Source of the DNA: Alphaproteobacteria bacterium
Lineage (GTDB): Bacteria; Pseudomonadota; Alphaproteobacteria; Paracaedibacterales; CAIOTO01
Direction: 5' to 3'
Assembly: GCA_030727085.1 (NCBI GenBank)
Contig: JANRCF010000063.1
Span: 1-9,202 of the forward strand
DNA length: 9,202 nt
Shown in pieces: positions 1-5,765 of the stretch (position 1 is the stretch's first letter; every line of letters begins with the position of its first letter). A program made the position numbers and the translations under genes. The notes under the pieces are model-generated. The model was not told the origin of the DNA. It was given only the letters and a program-made list of their open reading frames with translations, and searched no databases.

Positions 1-575
1 TACTACTATTATTACTACTTGCAACAAATGGCCGATTTTTCACCATTAGCATTGATAAAATCACACGGACACGCGGCCATGGCGACCCAATTCGTATGAT
101 GATTGAACTTGAAAACACAGATGATTTTGTCAATGCTTTCATAATCACACCAGGACAAGAACAAAAGTTTATACTTGTATCAAACAGTGCGCGTGGCTTT
201 GTGGTAAAAGCAGAAGAAATTCTCGCTCAAACAAAGAGCGGAAAGCAAGTTCTCACCTTAGAAGATAAAGAAAAGCCGTTTGCTTGTATTCCGGTGACAG
301 GCGATCATGTTGCGATTATCGGTGAAAACCGCAAGCTGCTCTTCTTCCCAATTACGGATCTACCTGAAATGGCGCGCGGAAAAGGTGTCACATTCCAAAA
401 GTACAAAGATGGCAAAATTTCTGACATTAAGACAATCGTATTAGAAGATGGACTTCGCTGGAAACGAGCTGAAAAAGAATATCACCAAAAGGATTTGCGT
501 TTGTGGATAGGAAAACGTGCTGCAGCAGGTAGACTTGCACCTATTGGTTTTCCGCGAACGAATAGGTTTGATTAG
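1..575 (+). CDS. parC: DNA topoisomerase IV subunit A, C-terminal part (5' truncated by window)
   Basis: Topoisomerase IV subunit A works with ParE to unlink replicated chromosomes by ATP-driven passage of one duplex through another. The reading frame is open from base 3, so the gene enters from outside the window and an internal ATG near base 96 is not the start. The 190 visible codons cover the C-terminal DNA-binding beta-propeller region, not the catalytic tyrosine domain. Recognisable features are the blade-like stretch TNGRFFTISIDKI, the RGHGDP motif, GFVVKAEEILAQTKSGKQVL, PVTGDHVAIIGENRK, the RGKGV...QKYKDG segment, and a terminal IGFPRTNRF close to the usual alphaproteobacterial ParC ending. 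These favour ParC over GyrA, whose C-terminal domain carries a GyrA-box (QRRGGKG-like) that is not seen here. It ends at TAG (573-575). No clear terminator follows. The protein is cytoplasmic. Confidence 0.92.
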   Translation, partial: LLLLLLATNGRFFTISIDKITRTRGHGDPIRMMIELENTDDFVNAFIITPGQEQKFILVSNSARGFVVKAEEILAQTKSGKQVLTLEDKEKPFACIPVTGDHVAIIGENRKLLFFPITDLPEMARGKGVTFQKYKDGKISDIKTIVLEDGLRWKRAEKEYHQKDLRLWIGKRAAAGRLAPIGFPRTNRFD

Positions 576-917
576 TAGCACCACCTACAAATAACACTTT
601 TATCAATTTTTCATAACTTTCGGAATACGTTTCTTTTGAATGAATTGGTTTAATTTTGCTGTTGTGCCAAATTTTGAAACGCTTTATCACTTTTTTTGTG
701 CACTCACCACAGCGAATAGCACTTTCATCCGTGAGAGAAGGTTAAGGACTCTTTTGATGCTTTTTTTGGTCTTCTCGATTTTTACAATGGCAAAAGGATG
801 ATATGCGTTTATTGCTCCGTCTCATCTTTCAAAAAAAATCTGGGCAGTATGATAAAACCTTTTATATTTTATCAGTTGTGCTATTTTAATCTAAGAAATT
901 CGCATGTGGATTATAAA
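576..917. other. Spacer between parC and cpoB; no gene seen
   Basis: This 342-bp spacer is AT-rich and contains two seven-T runs (691-697 and 761-767). Neither is preceded by a convincing GC-rich stem, so I do not call a terminator for parC. A TACAAT hexamer at 783-788 could be a -10 element for the downstream gene, but no good -35 lies 16-18 bp upstream of it. The frame of the downstream gene stays open back to an ATG at 798, but residues encoded by 798-917 precede a clear signal peptide and do not look like coding sequence. Confidence 0.5.
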
Positions 918-1856
918 ATGAAAAACATATTAAATTCTGTCAGTATTATAGTTCTTTTGAGCACGGCTACCTATATAGAAGCAAATGCATCATTAGAAGC
1001 AAAAATTAAAGCGGTTGATGAACAGATTCGTAATGAAGAACAAAAACAAACTCATAATGCTAAAAAGCTTCAAGAGCTTGTATCTGAATACAATAAATTG
1101 GTGCAAGAGCACGCTTCTGCAGAAAAAAAAGGTGATGAATCATGTGACAATGCAGAACAAACGCATGAAGAAGCTATGGTGCAACGTTTAAAAGAACATG
1201 AACGCCGTATTGATGAGCTTGAAAAAATTGTTTTCACCTTGGCAGGAAACAAAGGCATACCTACGGCAACTTCCCCCGGATTGCTGCCTGCTGACCAAAC
1301 GAATAATCAAGCTATTACTACTACCACAACGTCAATTACGACAGGAACTGCTGGACTAACAGGAAAATATGCTGCAGCTAATCTAGCAACAGAGCAAGCA
1401 GAAGTTGGGCCAACACCGACCCTTGATACAAAAAGCCCTGCTCTTGCTCAATTTAATCAAGCAATGGCATTGTTTAATGCTGGCATAAAAACAGGCAGCA
1501 AATTAGATCTAAAAAACGCCGCGGAAGCATTCGAGCTGATCACAACAACATACCCTGATGAAACTTATGCTAATAAATCCTTCGTTCATGGAGGTGACGC
1601 ACACCTAAAACTTGGCAATATCGATAATGCTCAAAAGTGTTACAAAGTTGCTATTACTAAACCACTTGATCGACAAAATGCGATTCGTGCGCGCCTTGGC
1701 TATGGCGAAACACTTATGGCCAAAAATAATAAAGAGGATGCTTGCTCTCAAATTAAAGTACTTTCAAAAGAAATACTCGATGAAGAGCAAAAAAAACGGT
1801 TTGAGGCACTTAAAACAAAAGCTTCCTGTGATAGAAATCCGGCAAAAGCTGGTTAA
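918..1856 (+). CDS. cpoB: CpoB/YbgF-like periplasmic TPR protein of the Tol-Pal type
   Basis: CpoB (YbgF) is a periplasmic protein that links the Tol-Pal machine with peptidoglycan synthesis during outer-membrane constriction. I start it at ATG 918 because this gives 312 residues with a textbook signal peptide: MKN, a hydrophobic stretch (about 8-20) and a predicted cut after ANA (residue 24). A weak GGA-type ribosome site lies 7 nt upstream. Residues about 25-70 and 84-105 are heptad-rich, charged and coiled-coil-like, as in the CpoB trimerisation region. A low-complexity linker follows (about 112-170, with five successive Thr at 134-138). Residues about 174-290 resemble the CpoB TPR region: paired helices with AAEAFELITTTYPDETYANK, DAHLKLGNIDNAQKCY and LGYGETLMAKNNKEDACSQI. 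Unlike the usual arrangement, neither tolB nor pal is adjacent. A generic TPR secretory protein is the alternative. The family assignment is inferred from architecture and motif resemblance. Confidence 0.72.
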   Translation: MKNILNSVSIIVLLSTATYIEANASLEAKIKAVDEQIRNEEQKQTHNAKKLQELVSEYNKLVQEHASAEKKGDESCDNAEQTHEEAMVQRLKEHERRIDELEKIVFTLAGNKGIPTATSPGLLPADQTNNQAITTTTTSITTGTAGLTGKYAAANLATEQAEVGPTPTLDTKSPALAQFNQAMALFNAGIKTGSKLDLKNAAEAFELITTTYPDETYANKSFVHGGDAHLKLGNIDNAQKCYKVAITKPLDRQNAIRARLGYGETLMAKNNKEDACSQIKVLSKEILDEEQKKRFEALKTKASCDRNPAKAG

Positions 1857-2163
1857 GCAGAAAAAAAATAGATACACCCGCCATGAATAAAAATGCATTT
1901 TTCACTAGATGAAAGCTGCAAGCAAACTAATTTTAAATAAAAAATTTAGTATATACAGCGCATTTATTTACTAAAATCACTGAATTTATAGAACACTTCA
2001 AATGTAATTTGAATGCAAATAAAAAAATCGAGCGCCAGCAACAATCCTTCACTGCTTTGAACATAAGTCCAGCCATCACTATAGCAATGGCCACATGCGT
2101 TCTTCTGATTATCCTGGCTCTGAAAGGATCGTAACCCTGACTTTTCTTCGGCGATACAGCCAT

Positions 2164-2238
2164 TCAATTATAAATTGATTATGGTAAAAACCATCAAAAA
2201 TCTCTGCTGCTCATTTACTTCAGTAAACTCCGCTGCTC
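2164..2238. repeat. Cluster of three short inverted repeats flanking a direct repeat
   Basis: Three short hairpins follow one another in 64 bp: TCAATT-ata-AATTGA (2164-2178), ATGGT-aaaa-ACCAT (2181-2194) and TTTAC-ttca-GTAAA (2214-2227). The third is bracketed by a direct repeat GCTGCTC at 2206-2212 and 2232-2238. None is followed by a T-run in a terminator-like position. The arrangement resembles small dispersed palindromic elements found in bacterial spacers, but membership in a family cannot be judged from one copy. Confidence 0.45.
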
Positions 2239-2733
2239 GATCTTCGGTTTCTTTATACTCAAATCATCCTTGAACCGCTATATTTTAATCAATCTTGATA
2301 GAAAATCGACTTTTTTATTAAACATGATTATGGAACATTTTTTTGTCTACCTATTGTTTTTAATAGCTTGTTTCATTTCCTAAGAAATTGTAAATTTTGT
2401 CCATATTATCAACAAAACAAATAAGATTATTACTAGAGTTAATTAAATAATACACAAAATAATTTTTGAAAAATAAAGATTAAAAATAAAATAAGCATAA
2501 ATAATATGAAATATAAATCACAATTATTTTGGCTCTTATGAAAAATGGGTGGGTAAGTAGTCATTAAACTTTTTGAGACACTTAACTAAAGGTTGATAAT
2601 ATACTATCGTGATATAAACAATTTTTCGTATGGTGTATAAAAAAAGAAATCAAGTGAAGAATCAACTTTTTCATTCAGAATAGGCATATACCACTGCATT
2701 TTTATCTATTTTACCGCACGTCAATCCTTCCTC

Positions 2734-2762
2734 TTCCTCTAAGCAATAATTTTCGCTATGAT
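2734..2762 (+). promoter_or_regulatory. Possible psd promoter
   Basis: TATGAT (2757-2762) is a good match to a sigma-70 -10 element and lies about 46 bp before the psd start. The hexamer 17 bp upstream, TTCCTC (2734-2739), is a poor -35, so recognition would depend mainly on the -10. There is no other reasonable candidate as close to the gene. Confidence 0.35.
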
Positions 2763-2808
2763 ACACATCACATATAGTTAATTGATTCTCAGATAAAAGG
2801 CATAATTT

Positions 2809-3495
2809 ATGAACATTACAAAGCTTATTCACCCAGAAGGCTGGCGCTTCGTTGGAATTTTTGCTCTTATAAGCATTTGTATTGGATTTTTCTCGCAATT
2901 TGGCGGCTGGATCGGGGTTATCCTCACAACTTGGTGTTTTTACTTTTTCAGAAATCCAAAACGTCTTACCCCTCTTCGTGAAGGTTTAGTTATCAGTCCA
3001 GCCGATGGTAAAGTTGTTATGATTAAAGACATCATTCCACCTGCAGAGTTTGAGTTAGGTTCAGAGCCCTACACGCGTATTAGCGTATTTTTAAATGTAT
3101 TTGATGTTCATATCAACCGTATCCCAATGGATGGCACCGTTAAAAAAGTAATTTATCATCCAGGACGATTCTTTAATGCATCGCTTGATAAAGCCAGCGA
3201 ACACAATGAACGCAACTCTATCGTTTTAGAGACAAGCTTTGGCAATATTGCTTTTGTTCAAATAGCCGGTTTAATTGCAAGACGTATTCGCTGTGATGTA
3301 GACCCTGGTGACACTGTAATCGCTGGTAGCCAGTATGGTTTAATACGTTTTGGCAGCCGCATGGACATATTCATTCCACAAACAACTAACCCTCTTGTCT
3401 GTGTTGGGCAACGCATGATTGCGGGTGAAACTATTCTCGCCGATTTCAAAAGTGATGAATTACCACGCCAAGGCCATATTGTGGAGACACTCTAA
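2809..3495 (+). CDS. psd: Phosphatidylserine decarboxylase proenzyme (short form)
   Basis: This enzyme removes CO2 from phosphatidylserine to make phosphatidylethanolamine, at the cytoplasmic face of the inner membrane. It is made as a proenzyme that cleaves itself, turning a serine into the pyruvoyl cofactor. The 228-residue protein has a hydrophobic N-terminal region (about 14-46) likely to be membrane-embedded, then the conserved FRNP and SPADGKVV motifs (47-70), the segment FLNVFDVHINRIP (94-106) with the conserved DVH, the YHPGRFFNAS region, and ERNS. Near the C-terminus FGSRMDIFIP contains the cleavage pair Gly182-Ser183. The size and the RFGSRMD-type site match the short Psd class common in alphaproteobacteria rather than the E. 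coli LGST type. The start has AAAAGG (2795-2800) 8 nt upstream. The stop overlaps the pssA start (TAATG), so the two are very probably co-translated. Confidence 0.95.
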   Translation: MNITKLIHPEGWRFVGIFALISICIGFFSQFGGWIGVILTTWCFYFFRNPKRLTPLREGLVISPADGKVVMIKDIIPPAEFELGSEPYTRISVFLNVFDVHINRIPMDGTVKKVIYHPGRFFNASLDKASEHNERNSIVLETSFGNIAFVQIAGLIARRIRCDVDPGDTVIAGSQYGLIRFGSRMDIFIPQTTNPLVCVGQRMIAGETILADFKSDELPRQGHIVETL

Positions 3496-4349
3496 TGAAG
3501 TTTCGCCGTTCTGCAGATCACTTTCATCGAAAAACGCTTCGTTCGCGTTTGCCAGAACGGTTTCGCGAGCGCCGAAAACTCAAAGCCCAATCGTTAACAG
3601 CAATGATTCCAAACATAACAACACTTATGGCGTTGTGCTGTGGTATGACTGCAATTCGTTTTGCTCTTTTAGAAAAATGGGAACTCGCCATCGTATCTGT
3701 CTTGCTTGCCGCAATTTTAGATGCGCTTGATGGCAGATTAGCGCGGTTACTCAATAGCGCTAGTCGGTTTGGTGCAGAACTCGATTCATTCTCAGACTTC
3801 CTAAGCTTTGGCATCGCTCCAGCTTTGATTATATATCTACGTGGTCTTGATCGTTGGGGGGAAACAGGTTGGGCAATTGCGCTCTTTTTCACTGTGTGCA
3901 TGGCACTTAGGCTTGCACGCTTTAACGTAATGAATATTGATATTGATTTACCTGCTTGGCGAGGGGGGTTCTCAACTGGCGTCCCTGCGCCTGCAGGTGG
4001 ATTTATAGCGCTTTACCCAATCATATTACAATATGCTTTTCCTGGATTAACCTTTTCTCAAAATATTACTTGTTATGCATTTTTCATGTTGCTCGCAAGC
4101 GGGCTCATGGTTAGCCACATTCCTACGTTTACACTAAAAAAAGTAGTTATTCCTCCGTCCCTTGTGCTTCCATTTTTACTTGTTCTTTTTGTTATTGTTG
4201 GCCTGCTCTATAGCTACCCATGGCGCATGTTAACGCTTATTGGCATTATCTACCTTGGATTAATCCCTGTTAGTATTGTGAATTTTAGAAAGCGTGAGCA
4301 AGCGTGGGATAGAAAAGAAGCTGAAAACTCTGAAACAAAAGAGCTTTAA
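3495..4349 (+). CDS. pssA: CDP-diacylglycerol--serine O-phosphatidyltransferase
   Basis: This enzyme joins CDP-diacylglycerol and L-serine to form phosphatidylserine and CMP, supplying the substrate of the upstream psd. The 284-residue protein carries the full CDP-alcohol phosphatidyltransferase signature: Asp79-Gly80, Ala83-Arg84, Gly93, Asp97 and Asp101, within DGRLAR...GAELDSFSD; the acidic residues bind metal. Several hydrophobic segments (roughly 41-57, 62-77, 124-139, 168-181, 191-206, 218-239 and 245-262) agree with an integral inner-membrane enzyme of the type II, Bacillus-like class rather than the peripheral E. coli PssA. GVPAPAGG (162-169) is also typical. The first 36 residues are strongly basic and may lie along the membrane surface; Met37 is a possible but less likely start. 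Its ATG shares one base with the psd stop, and GGAG (3483-3486) inside psd serves as ribosome site. No clear terminator follows. Confidence 0.95.
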   Translation: MKFRRSADHFHRKTLRSRLPERFRERRKLKAQSLTAMIPNITTLMALCCGMTAIRFALLEKWELAIVSVLLAAILDALDGRLARLLNSASRFGAELDSFSDFLSFGIAPALIIYLRGLDRWGETGWAIALFFTVCMALRLARFNVMNIDIDLPAWRGGFSTGVPAPAGGFIALYPIILQYAFPGLTFSQNITCYAFFMLLASGLMVSHIPTFTLKKVVIPPSLVLPFLLVLFVIVGLLYSYPWRMLTLIGIIYLGLIPVSIVNFRKREQAWDRKEAENSETKEL

Positions 4350-4363
4350 AGAGGGAAAAGTAA

Positions 4364-4440
4364 TGGTCGGAACGGCGGGATTTGAACCCACGACCCCTAT
4401 CCCCCCAGAATAGTGCGCTACCAGGCTGCGCTACGTTCCG
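4364..4440 (-). tRNA. tRNA-Pro (anticodon GGG), CCA encoded
   Basis: Read on the minus strand, the 77 nt fold into a standard cloverleaf. The acceptor stem CGGAACG/CGTTCCG has seven pairs; the D arm is GCGC/GCGC; the anticodon stem is CTATT/GATAG with loop CTGGGGG, giving anticodon GGG; the T arm is GTGGG-TTCAAAT-CCCGC; discriminator A is followed by an encoded CCA (4364-4366). GGG reads the proline codons CCC and CCU. The gene lies opposite in direction to pssA and ogt, in the 130 bp between them. No convincing terminator is seen beyond the CCA. Confidence 0.97.
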
Positions 4441-4451
4441 AACATGTGACG

Positions 4452-4480
4452 AATATAGCGTTCTTAAGGAGAGAAGGCAA
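4452..4480 (-). promoter_or_regulatory. Likely tRNA-Pro promoter overlapping the ogt ribosome site
   Basis: On the minus strand TTGCCT (4475-4480) and TATATT (4452-4457) are separated by exactly 17 bp, a good sigma-70 arrangement. The -10 ends 11 bp before the tRNA 5' end, leaving a leader of only a few nucleotides. The element covers the Shine-Dalgarno sequence of ogt and touches the A of its ATG. Confidence 0.6.
4466..4471 (+). promoter_or_regulatory. Strong ribosome binding site of ogt
   Basis: AAGGAG lies 8 nt before the ogt ATG and fixes that start. It falls inside the spacer of the minus-strand tRNA-Pro promoter, so the same bases serve translation on one strand and transcription on the other. 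Confidence 0.7.
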
Positions 4481-4959
4481 TGATTTTTGCTCGCAAAATG
4501 GATTTTGATTGGTCAAACAAACCATCAGCATGCTGCGAAATTCGTGTTTTTTCTACGCTATTCGGCTTGTGGTTTTCTGAAATTGATCCAAATGGATATA
4601 TGCTTAGCTTAAAACCATATAAACCGCACCTACACGACGTTGATCCTTATGCGCCCCTTCCCTTTAATGACATTCCTTTGAAAGCAAAACCCGTTGGCAC
4701 GCCTTTTCAATTAAGCGTCTGGAAAGCACTCACGCAAATCCCACATTGCTCCACCTCGCATTATAGTGGCATTGCGTCTGCCATACACAATCCACTTGCA
4801 GTGCGCGCTGTTGGAACAGCAATTGGCCGTAATCCAATTATTGGATTTATCCCATGCCACCGTGTGCTTGCTAAAAATGGTAGCATTGGCGGCTTTTCGT
4901 GTGGGATAGAATTAAAAGAACAACTTCTTGCCTATGAGAAAGAACATCGTGCCTCTTAA
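4480..4959 (+). CDS. ogt: O6-alkylguanine-DNA--protein-cysteine alkyltransferase
   Basis: This cytoplasmic repair protein moves the alkyl group from O6-alkylguanine (and O4-alkylthymine) in DNA onto one of its own cysteines and is used up in doing so. The 159-residue length is that of the Ogt/MGMT class without an Ada regulatory domain. The active-site motif PCHRV places the acceptor at Cys126. Other family features are present: the SHYSGIA segment (93-99), the DNA-intercalating arginine in AVRAVG (Arg109), the asparagine in GRNP (Asn118), and the terminal GIELKEQLLAYE, which carries the conserved KxxLLxxE helix. The N-terminal half is divergent, as usual. The start is well supported by AAGGAG (4466-4471), 8 nt before ATG. 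Only 39 bp separate it from the antisense tRNA-Pro, so its transcript either reads through from psd-pssA or begins in or near the tRNA gene. Its 3' end overlaps comF. Confidence 0.93.
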   Translation: MIFARKMDFDWSNKPSACCEIRVFSTLFGLWFSEIDPNGYMLSLKPYKPHLHDVDPYAPLPFNDIPLKAKPVGTPFQLSVWKALTQIPHCSTSHYSGIASAIHNPLAVRAVGTAIGRNPIIGFIPCHRVLAKNGSIGGFSCGIELKEQLLAYEKEHRAS

Positions 4960-5713
4960 AAGTCTATTTCGTCTTGTCCTTGACTTTTTTTTACCAACGC
5001 GCTGCTTGATGTGCGGCATATTCACACAAACGCCATCCACCACAGAAAATTTATCACAACCCTCACTTTGCAGTACGTGCTGGCAACAACTATCATTTAT
5101 TACAGAGCCATGCTGCAACACTTGTGCAGCACCACTATCTTTTGATGGTGAAGGGTGCCGTTCATGTCATGGAAAAATATTTGAATTTGATTCAGCGCGA
5201 GCCACACTTGTCTATAACGATACTGCAAAAAAACTTATTACACAGTTTAAACATTCTGGGCAAACAGGTTATGCACAATTATTTGCGCCTTGGATGCAAA
5301 CAGCCATAGCTAAGCATGCAGAACAGTATGATGGAATTATTCCCGTTCCATTGCATTTTTGGCGTCTATTCAAGCGAGGCTATAACCAAGCAGCATTATT
5401 AGCGCATGACCTACACATACACATACACGGAAAACCTAAACATGGAGAAAAAACCGTTCCTATTTTACAGAACGCATTAAAACGCGTACGTCACACTCCT
5501 TCGCAAGGTCATCGCTCAGCCCCAGATCGTGTTAAGAACTTAGAAAAGGCACTAGTGGCCAATGCCGCTTTAGTTAAAGGGAAGAAACTACTTTTAATAG
5601 ATGACGTTATGACGACAGGTGCAACATTAAATGAATGTGCGCGTGTATTAAAAGAAGCTGGCGCTACACAAGTTGACGTGCTTGTTTTAGCCCGCGCTCT
5701 TAAGACAGTATAA
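4934..5713 (+). CDS. comF: ComF-family phosphoribosyltransferase-like protein
   Basis: ComF proteins are needed for natural DNA uptake in several bacteria and act in the cytoplasm with the imported single strand; the reaction, if any, is not settled. The 259-residue protein has the usual order: an N-terminal zinc-binding region with CxxC pairs at Cys24/27, Cys46/49, Cys61/64 and Cys75/78, then a phosphoribosyltransferase fold. The PVPLHFWRLFKRGYNQA segment (137-153) and the PRPP-binding loop LLIDDVMTTGATL (200-212, with Asp203-Asp204 and Thr207-Thr208-Gly209) are the family hallmarks. I prefer ATG 4934; an in-frame TTG at 4928 and a GTG at 4949 are alternatives, and no strong ribosome site discriminates. 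The gene overlaps ogt by 26 nt in another frame, implying translational coupling. A His-rich patch (HIHIHGKPKH, 161-170) arises from a short ACACAT-like tract. Presence of comF alone does not show that the cell is competent. Confidence 0.92.
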   Translation: MRKNIVPLKSLFRLVLDFFLPTRCLMCGIFTQTPSTTENLSQPSLCSTCWQQLSFITEPCCNTCAAPLSFDGEGCRSCHGKIFEFDSARATLVYNDTAKKLITQFKHSGQTGYAQLFAPWMQTAIAKHAEQYDGIIPVPLHFWRLFKRGYNQAALLAHDLHIHIHGKPKHGEKTVPILQNALKRVRHTPSQGHRSAPDRVKNLEKALVANAALVKGKKLLLIDDVMTTGATLNECARVLKEAGATQVDVLVLARALKTV

Positions 5714-5749
5714 AAAAAGGCATGTTCAGATTTCTCCAAGCACGCCTTT
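5712..5749 (-). terminator. Rho-independent terminator of nrdJ, between convergent genes
   Basis: Read on the minus strand, AAAGGCGTG (5749-5741) pairs with CATGCCTTT (5724-5716) in nine pairs including one G-U, around a 16-nt loop, and continues into a seven-T tract (5718-5712). It lies 16 bp after the nrdJ stop. On the plus strand the same stem has an A-C mismatch and is followed only by CTCTTATT, so it would be a weaker stop for comF, whose TAA overlaps the tract. Confidence 0.8.
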
Positions 5750-5765
5750 CTCTTATTAAATTCAG

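Larger units (their letters stand above)
1857..2808. other. Gene-poor 950-bp gap between cpoB and psd
   Basis: No supportable gene lies here. Three zones can be seen. 1857-2030 is AT-rich and holds a perfect 14-bp palindrome, AAAAATGCATTTTT (1889-1902). 2030-2160 is noticeably richer in G+C, near that of neighbouring coding DNA, and is open in two minus-strand frames (67 and 76 codons) without a ribosome site or a recognisable product; it may be the remnant of a decayed gene. 2164-2238 carries clustered stem-loops. From about 2300 to 2700 the DNA is extremely AT-rich with many stops in all frames. The last 80 bp probably hold the psd promoter. Confidence 0.6.

Noticed and set aside
540..566. 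Inverted repeat CCTATT...AATAGG near the end of parC as a terminator
   Set aside because: It lies within the coding end, is AT-rich with a 15-nt loop and is not followed by a T-run.
96..575. A separate 159-residue gene starting at ATG 96
   Set aside because: The frame is open upstream to base 3 and the upstream residues (TNGRFFTISIDKI, RGHGDP) are typical ParC sequence, so the ATG is internal.
798..917. Upstream in-frame ATG at 798 that would lengthen CpoB by 40 residues
   Set aside because: It would bury a clear signal peptide inside the protein, and the purine run before it is directly adjacent to the ATG, too close for a ribosome site.
1889..1902. AAAAATGCATTTTT palindrome as a terminator of cpoB
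   Set aside because: It has no loop and no GC-rich stem, so it cannot form a stable hairpin; it may be chance in AT-rich DNA.
1933..2167. Minus-strand frames of 67 and 76 codons
   Set aside because: No ribosome site, no recognisable family, and two overlapping frames compete; retained only as a possible remnant.
2671..2898. Minus-strand frame of 75 codons overlapping the psd start
   Set aside because: It runs antisense over the psd promoter and 5' coding region, with no ribosome site or family resemblance.
5408..5428. ACACAT-like short tandem tract in comF
   Set aside because: Only about three imperfect units, in frame and within coding sequence; it explains a His-rich patch but shows no sign of phase variation.
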